Assembly: GCA_036563245.1 (NCBI GenBank)
Contig: DATCMU010000031.1
Span: forward strand, 1 to 64,000
Length of the DNA: 64,000 nt
Direction of reading: 5' to 3'
Source: DATCMU01 sp036563245
GTDB lineage: Bacteria > Pseudomonadota > Alphaproteobacteria > Rhizobiales > Devosiaceae
Shown piece by piece: positions 33,522-42,574 of this stretch. The notes under the pieces are model-generated. The model made no database searches, was not told the DNA's origin, and saw nothing but the letters and a program-made list of their open reading frames with translations. Both the position numbers and the translations under genes were made by a program. Numbering within the stretch: the stretch's first letter is position 1; every line of letters begins with the position of its first letter.

Positions 33522-35176
33522 ACGATCAGCCGCGCGAAAGCATGGAATTCGATGTCGTGATCGTGGGGGCCGGTCCTGCCGGACTGTCCGCGGCCATCCG
33601 GCTCAAGCAGATCAATCCCGACCTGTCGGTCGTCATCCTGGAAAAGGGCGCGGAAGTGGGCGCGCACATCCTTTCGGGCGCGGTGGTCGATCCGGTCGGC
33701 ATCGACCGCCTGCTGCCCGGCTGGCGCGAGGAAAGCGATCATCCCTTCCGCACCGAGGTGGCAGAGGATCGTTTCCTTTTTCTGGGCAAGTCCTCCTCCG
33801 TGCCCCTGCCGAACTTCATCATGCCGCCCCTGATGAGCAACCATGGCAACTTCATCGTCTCGCTGGGCGAAGTCTGCCGCTGGCTGGCGACCAAGGCCGA
33901 GGCGCTGGGGGTGGAGATCTATCCCGGGTTTGCCGCGGCCGAACTCGTGCTCGACGAGAATGGCGCGGTCATAGGCGTGGCCACCGGCGACATGGGTCTC
34001 AAGAAGGACGGGACGCCGGGTCCGAATTTCCAGCGCGGAATGGCCTTGCTGGCCAAATACGTGCTGGTCGCTGAAGGCGCACGAGGGTCTCTGGCGAAGC
34101 AGATCATCGCGCGCTACGACCTCGACGCGGCCTCGTCACCGCCAAAGTTCGGACTCGGCATCAAGGAACTGTGGGAAGTCAGGCCCGAGCGCCACAAACC
34201 CGGTCTGGTTCAGCACTCGTTTGGCTGGCCGCTCGACAACCGCACGGGCGGCGGCTCGTTCCTTTATCACCTCGACGATAACAAGGTGGCCGTCGGGTTT
34301 GTCGTCCACCTCGACTACAGGAACCCCCATATTTCCCCGTTCGGCGAGTTCCAGCGCTTCAAGACCCATCCGTCCATCGCATCGACCTTCGAGGGCGGCA
34401 CACGGCTCTCCTATGGCGCGCGCACCATCACCGAGGGCGGGCTGCAATCGCTGCCGCGCCTCGATTTCCCCGGCGGCCTGCTGATCGGCTGCGCGGCGGG
34501 CCTGGTCAATGTTCCGCGCATCAAGGGCAGCCACAACGCGGTTCTGTCCGGGATGCTGGCGGCGGAAAACGTGGCCGCGGCCATCGGCTCCGGTCAGGCC
34601 CACGACGAACTGTCCGCCTATGACGCTCAATTGCGTAGCGGCGAGATCGGACAGGACCTGAAAAGGGTGCGCAATGTGAAGCCGCTCTGGTCCCGCTACG
34701 GCACGTTCGCGGGCATCGTGCTGGGCGGCATGGACATGTGGACGACAACGCTGTTCGGCGGCGCTTCGCTGTTCGGCACACTGCGGCACGCGAAGCCGGA
34801 CAGCCAGACCTTCGAGCCGGCAGCGCTGCATGCGCCGATTGCCTACCCCAAGCCCGATGGCGTGCTGACGTTCGACCGGCTGTCCTCGGTGTTCCTTTCC
34901 AACACGAACCATGAAGAAGACCAGCCGGTCCACCTGCATCTGGCAGATCCGGTGCTGCAGAAGTCTTCGGAACACGATGTGTTCGGCGGTCCCTCGGCCA
35001 ATTACTGCCCGGCGGGCGTCTACGAGTGGGTCGAGGATGCGGACGGCGCACCGCGCTTCGTAAGCAACGCGCAGAACTGCGTGCACTGCAAGACGTGCGA
35101 CATCAAGGATCCCAACGCCAATATCACCTGGGTTCCGCCGCAGGGTGGCGAAGGTCCGACCTATACGAACATGTAG
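33518..35176 (+). CDS. electron-transfer flavoprotein:ubiquinone oxidoreductase
   Basis: Membrane-associated iron-sulfur flavoprotein that passes electrons from ETF to ubiquinone. The 552-residue sequence has an N-terminal FAD site VIVGAGPAGLSAAIRL, PNFIMPPLMSNHGNF, the ubiquinone-site region WEVRPERHKPGLVQH, and the C-terminal 4Fe-4S ligands in CPAGVYEW and CVHCKTCDIKDP. It serves the acyl-CoA dehydrogenase reaction encoded 2 kb away, since that enzyme's electrons reach the respiratory chain only through ETF and this protein. Start ATG at 33518, overlapping sseA by 4 bp. A terminator-like hairpin lies 52 nt after the stop. Confidence 0.95.
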   Translation: MNDQPRESMEFDVVIVGAGPAGLSAAIRLKQINPDLSVVILEKGAEVGAHILSGAVVDPVGIDRLLPGWREESDHPFRTEVAEDRFLFLGKSSSVPLPNFIMPPLMSNHGNFIVSLGEVCRWLATKAEALGVEIYPGFAAAELVLDENGAVIGVATGDMGLKKDGTPGPNFQRGMALLAKYVLVAEGARGSLAKQIIARYDLDAASSPPKFGLGIKELWEVRPERHKPGLVQHSFGWPLDNRTGGGSFLYHLDDNKVAVGFVVHLDYRNPHISPFGEFQRFKTHPSIASTFEGGTRLSYGARTITEGGLQSLPRLDFPGGLLIGCAAGLVNVPRIKGSHNAVLSGMLAAENVAAAIGSGQAHDELSAYDAQLRSGEIGQDLKRVRNVKPLWSRYGTFAGIVLGGMDMWTTTLFGGASLFGTLRHAKPDSQTFEPAALHAPIAYPKPDGVLTFDRLSSVFLSNTNHEEDQPVHLHLADPVLQKSSEHDVFGGPSANYCPAGVYEWVEDADGAPRFVSNAQNCVHCKTCDIKDPNANITWVPPQGGEGPTYTNM

Positions 35177-35227
35177 GTTCGGCATCGCGGCCCCCCGGCA
35201 TGGCGCCAAGACGCCGATGAACAGCGG

Positions 35228-35263
35228 CCCGGATTTGACCAAAAGATCAAATCGGGGCTTTTC
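35228..35263 (+). terminator. candidate terminator of sseA - ETF-QO
   Basis: Arms GATTTGA (35232-35238) and TCAAATC (35247-35253), extended by CCC/GGG with one bulged G, are followed by GCTTTTC. The short U-tract makes this moderate. The following 207 bp up to the 5'-nucleotidase gene show no gene or clear element. Confidence 0.5.
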
Positions 35264-35470
35264 AGGCCCTTGCATCTGTCGTCTAATCCCACAGGCTCGC
35301 GCTGGGTGCGAAGCATCAGGACGCGGGGCGGACATTTAAGAAACTGACTCAATTCCGGTCTAAGCGGAGACCACGAGGGCCGTCATCGCTGCCTTCACCT
35401 AGTCTCAACCCGGGGCAACCCGGGACCGGAGCAGCAATGAGGCGAGGCTTTGTCCAGGGAAGGATCCATC

Positions 35471-36988
35471 ATGTCCAAATACTTCAACAAGCTGGGAGCG
35501 GTGCTGCTTGGCGCCGCCATGCTCGGCGCGACCGGCCTGACGCCGGCGTTCGCCGAACCGGTCAAGATCACCATCCTCGGGGTTGGCGATCTCTACAATT
35601 TCGCCGGCGACAAGACCCGCGGCGGCTTTGCCCGGCTGAACGCCGTCGCCAAGGCCGAGAGGGCCGCGAATCCGAATTTCGTCTATGTGTTCGATGGCGA
35701 CATGCTGTCGCCCTCGCTGCTCTCGGGCTTCGACAAGGGCGCAAATACCATTGAACTGACCAATCTGGTGCCGTTCGATATCGCGGTGCCCGGCAACCAC
35801 GAATTCGATTTCGGCCCGGACAACTTCGTCGAGAAGATGAAGATGTCGAAATATCCGTGGGCGGCGGTGAACATAACGCACGCCGACGGGTCCGCGATCG
35901 ACGGGCTCGGCGGAACGATCATGAAGGAAGTCGCCGGCGTGAAGATTGCGCTGGTGCCCGTGGCGCAGGATACAACACCGATCACCTCCAGCCCGGGCGA
36001 CTGGAAGTTCGGGGATACGATCAAGACCGGAATCGACGCCGCCAAGGCAGCGCGCGAGGCCGGGGCCGACCTTGTGGTCGGTGTCGTGCAGGCGGACCAT
36101 GCCGCGGATCGCGAATTCATGGCGAGCCATGCCTTCGACGTGATCATGTCCGGCGACGATCATGACTACATGACCGGATATGACGGCATCACAGCCTATG
36201 TCGAAACCTCGACCGATGCCCGCTTCCTCGCCCCGCTCGACCTGACGGTCGACGTGGTGGAGAAGGATGGCAAGCGCTCGGTGAGCTGGACGCCGAACTT
36301 CCGCTATATCGACACGGCGAGCGTGACGCCCGATCCCGAGACGCAGAAGGTCGTCGACGACTTCAAGACCAAGCTCGACGCCAGCCTGAACGTGGAAATC
36401 GGCACCACCGAGACCCCGCTCGACTCGCGTCGCAATGTCGTGCGCTCCGAAGAGTCCGCGATGGGCGACCTGATTGCCGACGCCATGCGCGCGGCCAATG
36501 GTTCCGACATCGCGATCACCAATGGCGGCGGCATCCGGGCCGACCGGACCTATGATGCGGGCACGGTTCTTACTCGCCGCGATATCCTGACCGAACTGCC
36601 GTTCGGCAATGTCACCGTGGTGACCGAGATTACCGGCAAGCAGGTGCTCGCGGCACTCGAGAACGGCTTCAGCCAGGTTGAAAACGGCGCGGGCCGCTTC
36701 CCGCAGGTTTCCGGCATGAAGGTCGTCTACGATATCCGGAAGCCGGCAGGCGAGCGCGTGGTGTCGGTGATGATTGGCGACAAGCCGCTCGATCCCGCCG
36801 CGACCTACAAGGTGGCGACGAACGACTACATGCTGGGCGGCGGCGACGGCTATACCGCGCTGGCCGGCGGCAAGGTGCTGATCGACGCGCGCAACGGCAA
36901 CCTGATGGCCAATGACGTGATCAAGTATATCCAGGCGGCCGGCAAGGTCGACGCCAAGGTCGAAGGCCGTATCGTTCAGCAAAACTGA
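35471..36988 (+). CDS. exported 5'-nucleotidase family protein with altered metal site
   Basis: 505-residue periplasmic protein. After a signal peptide (MSKYFNKLGAVLLGAAML ... TPAFA) comes a calcineurin-like metallophosphatase domain (about 28-270) and a 5'-nucleotidase C-terminal substrate domain (about 300-490), with SAMGDLIADAMR, ITNGGGIRAD and LPFGNVTVV. The GNHEFDFG metal motif is intact and FDGD keeps its Asp, but the first ligand pair reads GDLYN, not NDxHG, and the distal GHSH/Q motif reads GDDHD. Those replacements may change metal content or activity, so the nucleotidase reaction is not assured. It is followed 22 bp after its stop by a strong terminator. Confidence 0.88.
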   Translation: MSKYFNKLGAVLLGAAMLGATGLTPAFAEPVKITILGVGDLYNFAGDKTRGGFARLNAVAKAERAANPNFVYVFDGDMLSPSLLSGFDKGANTIELTNLVPFDIAVPGNHEFDFGPDNFVEKMKMSKYPWAAVNITHADGSAIDGLGGTIMKEVAGVKIALVPVAQDTTPITSSPGDWKFGDTIKTGIDAAKAAREAGADLVVGVVQADHAADREFMASHAFDVIMSGDDHDYMTGYDGITAYVETSTDARFLAPLDLTVDVVEKDGKRSVSWTPNFRYIDTASVTPDPETQKVVDDFKTKLDASLNVEIGTTETPLDSRRNVVRSEESAMGDLIADAMRAANGSDIAITNGGGIRADRTYDAGTVLTRRDILTELPFGNVTVVTEITGKQVLAALENGFSQVENGAGRFPQVSGMKVVYDIRKPAGERVVSVMIGDKPLDPAATYKVATNDYMLGGGDGYTALAGGKVLIDARNGNLMANDVIKYIQAAGKVDAKVEGRIVQQN

Positions 36989-37010
36989 GCCGGAAAGCTG
37001 ACAGAGACGG

Positions 37011-37042
37011 GGGGCGGCCCTCGGGCCGCCCCTTTCTTTTTT
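37011..37042 (+). terminator. rho-independent terminator of the 5'-nucleotidase gene
   Basis: A 10-bp GC stem (GGGGCGGCCC with GGGCCGCCCC, tight loop) followed by TTTCTTTTTT, 22 nt after the stop codon. Confidence 0.95.
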
Positions 37043-37046
37043 CCAG

Positions 37047-37400
37047 TCAGCGTTTGAGAAGCGTCTGTCCCAGCGCGTAGACCAGCCCGTGATGCAGGAT
37101 CGACAAGCCGGCGAGCGCAAGCCCCAGCGCCATTTGCCCGGCGGAAAAGACCGCGAGCGCCGCGAGGCCCGAGATCAGAAGTTCCTCGACGAGCCGCATT
37201 GGCTCGGCAAGGGCGCCAAACTGGCGGAAATCCACGAGGCCCCAAATCCCGAATCCGATCACGGGAACAATGATCGCCAGCGCCCATCGAACGGCGCCCG
37301 GCCCGCCCGCCTGCCAGCCCCAATAGCCAAGGCCCAGGACGATCGCGGCCTCCATGATCGCCCGCAGGCCGACATTGACCCATACCAGCGCTGCGCGCAT
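37047..37400 (-). CDS. YrdB-like membrane protein (DUF2568)
   Basis: 117-residue protein made of four hydrophobic segments (about residues 8-28, 38-55, 70-88 and 90-110), with the family-type stretch WGLVDFRQFGALAEPMRLVEELLI. The ATG at 37398-37400 fits. YrdB/DUF2568 proteins have no established function; assignment rests on overall pattern and length rather than on a catalytic motif. It is a single gene facing the 5'-nucleotidase terminator, with 122 bp to the crystallin-like gene upstream. Confidence 0.7.
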   Translation of the reverse strand: MRAALVWVNVGLRAIMEAAIVLGLGYWGWQAGGPGAVRWALAIIVPVIGFGIWGLVDFRQFGALAEPMRLVEELLISGLAALAVFSAGQMALGLALAGLSILHHGLVYALGQTLLKR

Positions 37401-37522
37401 GCCGTCTCCCTCGTTAGTCCGGAACTCACGACGGCAACGCTAGCACCCCCTGATCGGCACGGGCAAACCGCGGCGCCAGGTCAGCGAACCCGACACCGCG
37501 TTTCCCGCATGAGATGGCGCCG

Positions 37523-38422
37523 CTACCAGGTCCTGTAGGACGAAACGCGGTTGTCCAGTAACGGACCGAGTGCGGCTTCGTTTGAATTCACGGTACGGCA
37601 GAAGCCGCCGAAGCCCGGGTTCTGGCACAACAGGATGCGCGCACCGCCGAACACCTTGACCGAGGTGATCTTGTTGTTCCACACCGGCCCGAGGCTTGCG
37701 GAGCTTGCGCCCGCATTCACGCACACGCTGGCACCCTGGTAGTTGGCCAGATCATATACGCACACGCGGCGCGGCTCGGGCGGCAACACGTCATAGGAAC
37801 TGGCCCTGTTGTTCATTGCAGCACCCAGCGCCGACCGGTTGGAATTGAACACCGTGCAAACCCCACCGTAGTTGGCGTTCTGGCACAGCCGGATCGATGC
37901 CCCGCCATAGGTCCGGAGCGAACTGACACGATTGTTCCAGAAGCCGCTCAGGTTGGCATCCCGTTGTCCGGGATAGCGGCAGACGCTGGTTCCGCCGTAG
38001 CCAGGCAGGTCATAGACGCAGACCCGTGCGACGCCAGGTGCGGGCGGCGGCGGTCCAGGCGGCGTATATCCGGGCGTTCCAAAGGAAAAGTATCCGCCAC
38101 CGGGCAACGGAATGGTCATGCCGAATTCCAAATCGGAACTCGAACTGCCCGATGCCGGCGGAGCGCCGAGATAGCTGCGGGACACCCAGCCGTCCGGGCC
38201 ATCGTGCTCGATACGGCACCAGGTGTTGGACGAATTGCATTCGACGACATCGACGACCTCGCCGGCATGCAGCGTATCGACGACGCCGAAGCCGGTTCCC
38301 GGCCCGGTGCGCACGTTCACCGCAGCGGTGGCGGCGGCCTCGACGGCCAGCGCGGCCGACCCCGACACCAGCAGGCCGGCAAGAGCGTAGCCCGCCAGGC
38401 GGACAAGACTTGCAAGGGACAT
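37523..38422 (-). CDS. secreted SH3 - double beta/gamma-crystallin protein, predicted Ca2+-binding
   Basis: 299-residue exported protein: signal peptide (about 1-26, ending ALAVEA), a bacterial SH3 domain (about 32-86, with VNVRTGPGTGFGVV), a Ser/Gly/Pro-rich linker (about 87-131) and two beta/gamma-crystallin domains (about 132-212 and 219-299). Each domain contains two Greek-key motifs, and all four carry the calcium clamp [ND][ND]xx[ST]S: NNRVSS (163), NNRASS (204), NNKITS (249) and DNRVSS (290). Paired cysteines in each motif (VCVYDL ... VCRY; RLCQN ... GVCT) suggest disulfides. Binding calcium at the surface or in the envelope is predicted; the biological role is unknown. Single gene. 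Confidence 0.85.
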   Translation of the reverse strand: MSLASLVRLAGYALAGLLVSGSAALAVEAAATAAVNVRTGPGTGFGVVDTLHAGEVVDVVECNSSNTWCRIEHDGPDGWVSRSYLGAPPASGSSSSDLEFGMTIPLPGGGYFSFGTPGYTPPGPPPPAPGVARVCVYDLPGYGGTSVCRYPGQRDANLSGFWNNRVSSLRTYGGASIRLCQNANYGGVCTVFNSNRSALGAAMNNRASSYDVLPPEPRRVCVYDLANYQGASVCVNAGASSASLGPVWNNKITSVKVFGGARILLCQNPGFGGFCRTVNSNEAALGPLLDNRVSSYRTW

Positions 38423-38526
38423 GGCACTTCTCCTCGAATTCTGGAAGAAGAAAGTCTAGCGACCGAAAAGAGCCGCGCCATGACAGGGATCAACTTGCCC
38501 GACAGGCAGCAAGCAGGCGTGCCGCG

Positions 38527-39672
38527 CTAGCGGAACCGCAGGTTGTCGCGCGAGAGCTGATCCACCGAAGTGCAGCCCATCAGCTTCATGCCCCGCACCA
38601 GTTCGTCGCGCATCAGCCCCAGGGCCCGTTCGACACCGGCCTGCCCGGCCGCGGCCAGCGGGAAGAGGTAGTAGCGCCCCGCCCCCACCGCCTTGGCCCC
38701 GAGCGACAGCGCCTTGAGCACGTGAGTACCACGATGGACACCACCGTCCATGATGACATCGATCCGGTCGCCGACCGCATCGACGATCTCCGCCAGCTGG
38801 TCGAAGGGCGCACGCGAACCATCCAGTTGCCGCCCGCCGTGATTGGACAGAATGATCCCCGTGCAGCCGATCTCGACGGCACGGCGGGCATCCTCGACCG
38901 ACATGATGCCCTTGAGACAGAACTGCCCATTCCATTCCCGCACCATTTTCGCCACATCGTCCCAGGTCATGGAGGGGTCGAGCATCTCGGTGAAATACTT
39001 GCCGATCGACATGGCGCCGCCTCCCATGTCGACATGCTCATCGAGCTGCGGCAGACGGAACTTTTCGTGGGTCACATAGTTGATGCCCCATAGCGGCTTG
39101 ATGGCGAACTGGGTCATGCCGCCCAGCGTGAGCCGGAAGGGGATCGAGAAACCCGTTCTCAGGTCGCGTTCGCGATTGCCGCCGGTGATGCTGTCCACCG
39201 TAAGCATCATCACGTTGACCCCGGCCTGCTTGGCGCGGCTCATCATGGCGGAGTTCAGGCCGCGATCCTTGTGGAAGTAGAACTGGTAGACCTGCGGGTT
39301 GTCGTGGGCCTTGCGCATTTCCTCGATGCTGACCGTGCCAAGCGAGGAAACGCCGAACATGGTGCCGTATTTGGCGGCGGCGGCGGCCACGGCGCGCTCG
39401 CCGCGATGATGGAACAGGCGCTGCAGGGCCGTGGGCGAACAGTAGAACGGCATGGCGAGCTTCTGGCCCATGACGGTGACCGAAAGGTCGACGTTCTCCA
39501 CGCCGCGCAGGACATTGGGCACCAGGTCGCAACTCTCGTAGCTTTCGGTATTGCGCCGATAGCTCACCTCGTCATCTGCGGCGCCATCGATGTAATTGAA
39601 GATCGGACCGGGCAGGCGCTTTTGCGCAAGACGACGAAAATCATGGAAATTGTGGCAGTCCTTGAGGCGCAT
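38527..39672 (-). CDS. lldD: L-lactate dehydrogenase (FMN, respiratory)
   Basis: FMN-dependent alpha-hydroxy-acid dehydrogenase of 381 residues that oxidises L-lactate to pyruvate, normally feeding the quinone pool. The active-site His and Arg lie in SNHGGRQLDGSRAPF (around residue 275), and the FMN site is VIMDGGVHRGTHVLKALSLGA. N-terminal FHDFRRLAQKRLPGPIFNYIDGAADDE is typical. Length and motifs favour lactate dehydrogenase, but other alpha-hydroxy acids cannot be excluded. Monocistronic; no lactate permease or LldR regulator is adjacent. Confidence 0.92.
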   Translation of the reverse strand: MRLKDCHNFHDFRRLAQKRLPGPIFNYIDGAADDEVSYRRNTESYESCDLVPNVLRGVENVDLSVTVMGQKLAMPFYCSPTALQRLFHHRGERAVAAAAAKYGTMFGVSSLGTVSIEEMRKAHDNPQVYQFYFHKDRGLNSAMMSRAKQAGVNVMMLTVDSITGGNRERDLRTGFSIPFRLTLGGMTQFAIKPLWGINYVTHEKFRLPQLDEHVDMGGGAMSIGKYFTEMLDPSMTWDDVAKMVREWNGQFCLKGIMSVEDARRAVEIGCTGIILSNHGGRQLDGSRAPFDQLAEIVDAVGDRIDVIMDGGVHRGTHVLKALSLGAKAVGAGRYYLFPLAAAGQAGVERALGLMRDELVRGMKLMGCTSVDQLSRDNLRFR

Positions 39673-39827
39673 CTTTCAAACCAGGCAAGTGAGCGGGATC
39701 GGTATCGGCGCACACTAGCCTTTCCCGTCCTTCGAGGAAAACGGCAATAGGTCGTAATTTGCGAAACCAGCACGTCTTTGTCCGGGGTCGCTGGTGCCAT
39801 GCCGCGTAATCCAATACATATGGCGGC

Positions 39828-41624
39828 ATGGGTGGGAGCGAACAGACCAACAGACGGCTCGCGGCGATACTTGCCGCCGATGTCGTAGGCTATTCACGCA
39901 TGATGGGGTCGGACGAAGCCGGCACCCTCAGGGCGTTGAAGCAGCACCGCGAGGCGGTATTCGACCCGGCAGTCGCGCGACACCGGGGCCGCATCGTCAA
40001 GTTGATCGGGGACGGTACGCTGGTCGAGTTCGGCAGCGTGGTGGACGCCGTCAATTGCGCGCTCGACATCCAGAATGCGATGGCGGCGCAAGCGCCTGCA
40101 AAGCCCGGTATCGTGCTGAGGATCGGCATCAATGTCGGCGACATCATCATCGACGACGACGATATCTACGGGGATGGCGTCAACGTTGCGGCCCGCCTCG
40201 AGCCGCTCGCAGCGCCCGGCGGCATCTGCGTGTCGGCGATCGTGCATGACAGCGTTGGCAACCGGATCGACATCGCATTCGAAGATGGCGGCGAAGTCGC
40301 AGTGAAGAATATCGCCAACCCTGTGCGCGTCTGGAAATGGCGGCCGGGTAGCGAACAATCCCCGAATGCCGGCGGCAAGAGGCCCACCGACGCGCCCGCC
40401 GAGGGCGCCAGGCCGCGCGAAACAAGCTCGCCCCAGGCAGAGCAACCCTCGATTGCCGTCCTGCCGTTCAACAACATGTCCGGCGATCCTGAGCAGGAGT
40501 ACTTCTCGGACGGCATCACCGAGGACATCATCACCGATCTCTCCAAGGTGGCCGGATTGCTGGTGATCGCGCGGAACTCAAGCTTTGCCTACAAGGGCAA
40601 AAGCCCCGACATCCGCACCGTCGGGCGGGAACTGGGGGTGACCTCGGTGCTGGAGGGCTCGATCCGTCGCGCTGGCAACCGCGTCCGCATCACCGGGCAG
40701 CTGATTGACGCACGAACCGGGACCCATTTGTGGGCCGAACGCTATGACCGCGACCTCACCGATATCTTTGCAGTGCAGGATGAAGTCACATCGAACATCG
40801 TCGAGGCCCTCAAGGTAACGCTGACCCCGGTGGAAGAGGCGCGTATCGCGGAAACGCCGACCCTGAACCCCGAGGCGCACGATCTGTTCCTGCGCGGGCG
40901 GGAGGCGCTGCTCGGTGTAGAAAAGACAAAGGAAACGTTCGAGCGTGCCGTGCGTTATTTCACGCGCGCCATCGAACGCGATCCCGATTATGCCGAGCCA
41001 TATGCCGGGCTCGCCCATGCCTACAATCACGATTTCCAGAATCGCTGGAGCGGGAGAACCGACAGCCAGGACCTGTCGAACCACTACGCCAGGCTGGCCC
41101 TCGAAAAGGACCCGAATCTGCCCTACGCGCACTACATTTTCGCATTGGTGAAATTCTGGGAACGCGATCTGGCCGGCAGCGACGAAGAGATGCAAAAAGC
41201 GATTGCGCTCAACCCGAATTTCGCCCCTGCGGTCGGCATGAGCGGGGTTGGGAAGATCTACGGAGGCACGCCGCTCGACGCAATTCCGATTCTGGAGCGC
41301 GCCTTACGGCTCGATCCCATGATGGGACATCAGTACCTGCATTTCATGGGTTCGGCCTATCTCGTGGCCGGCGAATACGAAAAGGCGGTCGAAGCGTTCA
41401 GCGAACGTATCCGGCTGTCACCCGATACCGACTTGTCGCGCGCTATGATGATTGCCGCTCTTGGCCACCTGGGCCGGGTCAAGGAAGCGCAGCGCCTCTG
41501 GCGGGAACTGATGAAGATCAACCCGCGCTATTCCTTCGAGGAGCACATTGCCCGCCTGCCGTTTTCCGATCCAGGCGATGCCGAAAGGATTCGTGAAGGT
41601 GTGCGTCTGGCGGGCGTGATCTAG
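39828..41624 (+). CDS. class III adenylate cyclase with C-terminal TPR repeats
   Basis: 598-residue protein. The N-terminal cyclase domain (about 10-165) has the metal-binding Asp18 (AAILAADVVGYS) and Asp62 (KLIGDGTL), the purine-contacting Lys58, and the transition-state Asn119 and Arg123 in GVNVAARLE, so it appears catalytically complete. A linker (about 175-205) leads to a FlgO-like/TolB-N-type segment (SIAVLPFNNMSGDPEQEYFSDGITED region, about 207-330) and about six TPR-like repeats to the C-terminus. This architecture is repeated many times in rhizobial genomes; the signal sensed is not known. Single gene, convergent with the ion channel gene. Confidence 0.92.
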   Translation: MGGSEQTNRRLAAILAADVVGYSRMMGSDEAGTLRALKQHREAVFDPAVARHRGRIVKLIGDGTLVEFGSVVDAVNCALDIQNAMAAQAPAKPGIVLRIGINVGDIIIDDDDIYGDGVNVAARLEPLAAPGGICVSAIVHDSVGNRIDIAFEDGGEVAVKNIANPVRVWKWRPGSEQSPNAGGKRPTDAPAEGARPRETSSPQAEQPSIAVLPFNNMSGDPEQEYFSDGITEDIITDLSKVAGLLVIARNSSFAYKGKSPDIRTVGRELGVTSVLEGSIRRAGNRVRITGQLIDARTGTHLWAERYDRDLTDIFAVQDEVTSNIVEALKVTLTPVEEARIAETPTLNPEAHDLFLRGREALLGVEKTKETFERAVRYFTRAIERDPDYAEPYAGLAHAYNHDFQNRWSGRTDSQDLSNHYARLALEKDPNLPYAHYIFALVKFWERDLAGSDEEMQKAIALNPNFAPAVGMSGVGKIYGGTPLDAIPILERALRLDPMMGHQYLHFMGSAYLVAGEYEKAVEAFSERIRLSPDTDLSRAMMIAALGHLGRVKEAQRLWRELMKINPRYSFEEHIARLPFSDPGDAERIREGVRLAGVI

Positions 41625-41655
41625 ATACCGCCGCCCATCGAGGTTTCGGCGCGGA

Positions 41656-42417
41656 TCAGAGGTTTCCCTCGGTCCTGATATGCAGGGTGACGCCGCAATG
41701 CTTGCAGTGCACGGCGTCGGGGTCGTGCAGGAGCAGCCCGCATTCGGGACATTCGAAACGAACCTTGGGCGGCCGGAACATGATCTGCGCAAGCCGCAGG
41801 AACAGGGTCACGCCGAATATCATGACCAGGACCGAAAGCATCCGGCCCGTCGAACCGGTCAGCGTGATGTCGCCAAACCCCGTCGTGGTGAGGGTCGTGA
41901 CGGTGAAATAGAGCGCATCCGCATAGTTGCGGATTTCGGGGTTCACGCCATATTGCAGCGCGTAGATGATCCCGGTCATCACGAACAGGAACACACCCAG
42001 ATTGATGGTGGCGAGCACGAGATCTTCGTGCTTGCGGAAATAGGGGAAATCCTGGCGCAGGCGCACAAGTGTCTGGTAGGTGTGCAGAAGCCGGACCGTC
42101 CGCAGGATGCGCAGGAAACCAAGGCCCTCCCCTGCGATAGGGGCAAGGAACGAGCCGATTGCCACGATATCCGCCCAATTGGCGGGGCGAAGCAGAAACC
42201 GGTGCTTGCGCTTCTCGATGGCCGCGCGGGCCGCGAAATCCGCCAGGATCAGGACCCCCAGCACCACATCGACGATTTCGACCAGCCGGGTGTGCGGAAA
42301 GAACGAGGTCACGATCACGAAAATGATCGTGCCGATATCGAAAGTCAGGAGCGCATAGCGAAAGCGGTGCGCGAGCTTCGTGTCGCCCTCGTAAAGGGTT
42401 TCGAGCCTTTCCAGCAC
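41656..42417 (-). CDS. voltage-gated potassium channel with C-terminal zinc ribbon
   Basis: 253-residue membrane protein with six-segment Kv-like topology. The S4-like helix has regularly spaced arginines (FLRILRTVRLLHTYQTLVRLR region, about 101-121), and the pore loop carries the potassium filter variant TTTGFGD (177-183). The short cytosolic tail contains a four-cysteine zinc ribbon (CPEC at 223-226 and CKHC at 238-241), which is an unusual appendage. The ATG at 42415-42417 is the simplest start. It converges on the adenylate cyclase gene (31 bp apart). Confidence 0.88.
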   Translation of the reverse strand: MLERLETLYEGDTKLAHRFRYALLTFDIGTIIFVIVTSFFPHTRLVEIVDVVLGVLILADFAARAAIEKRKHRFLLRPANWADIVAIGSFLAPIAGEGLGFLRILRTVRLLHTYQTLVRLRQDFPYFRKHEDLVLATINLGVFLFVMTGIIYALQYGVNPEIRNYADALYFTVTTLTTTGFGDITLTGSTGRMLSVLVMIFGVTLFLRLAQIMFRPPKVRFECPECGLLLHDPDAVHCKHCGVTLHIRTEGNL

Positions 42418-42540
42418 TGGGGTGCGCGCCTCCCTGCATCATGCCGCCGCCGCGTCAGGCGGCCACCCTGCCCCTGTCTACAACAGATTGCCGCCATAGC
42501 GCCATGTTCGCGGTCTCATTGGCATAAGGCCGCAAGGGGC

Positions 42541-42566
42541 GGACGGGCCCCGCGCGAGGCCCGTCC
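42541..42566 (-). terminator. hairpin downstream of the DUF442 gene
   Basis: On the minus strand a perfect 9-bp stem (GGACGGGCC with GGCCCGTCC, 8-nt loop) begins 8 nt after the DUF442 stop. No U-tract follows, so it may be a transcript-end stem rather than a full intrinsic terminator. Confidence 0.5.
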
Positions 42567-42574
42567 CCACCGGT

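Noticed and set aside
35264..35470. Short open frames between ETF-QO and the 5'-nucleotidase gene
   Set aside because: They are low-complexity, differ on each strand and lack plausible ribosome binding sites; the stretch is best treated as non-coding with the nucleotidase promoter somewhere inside.
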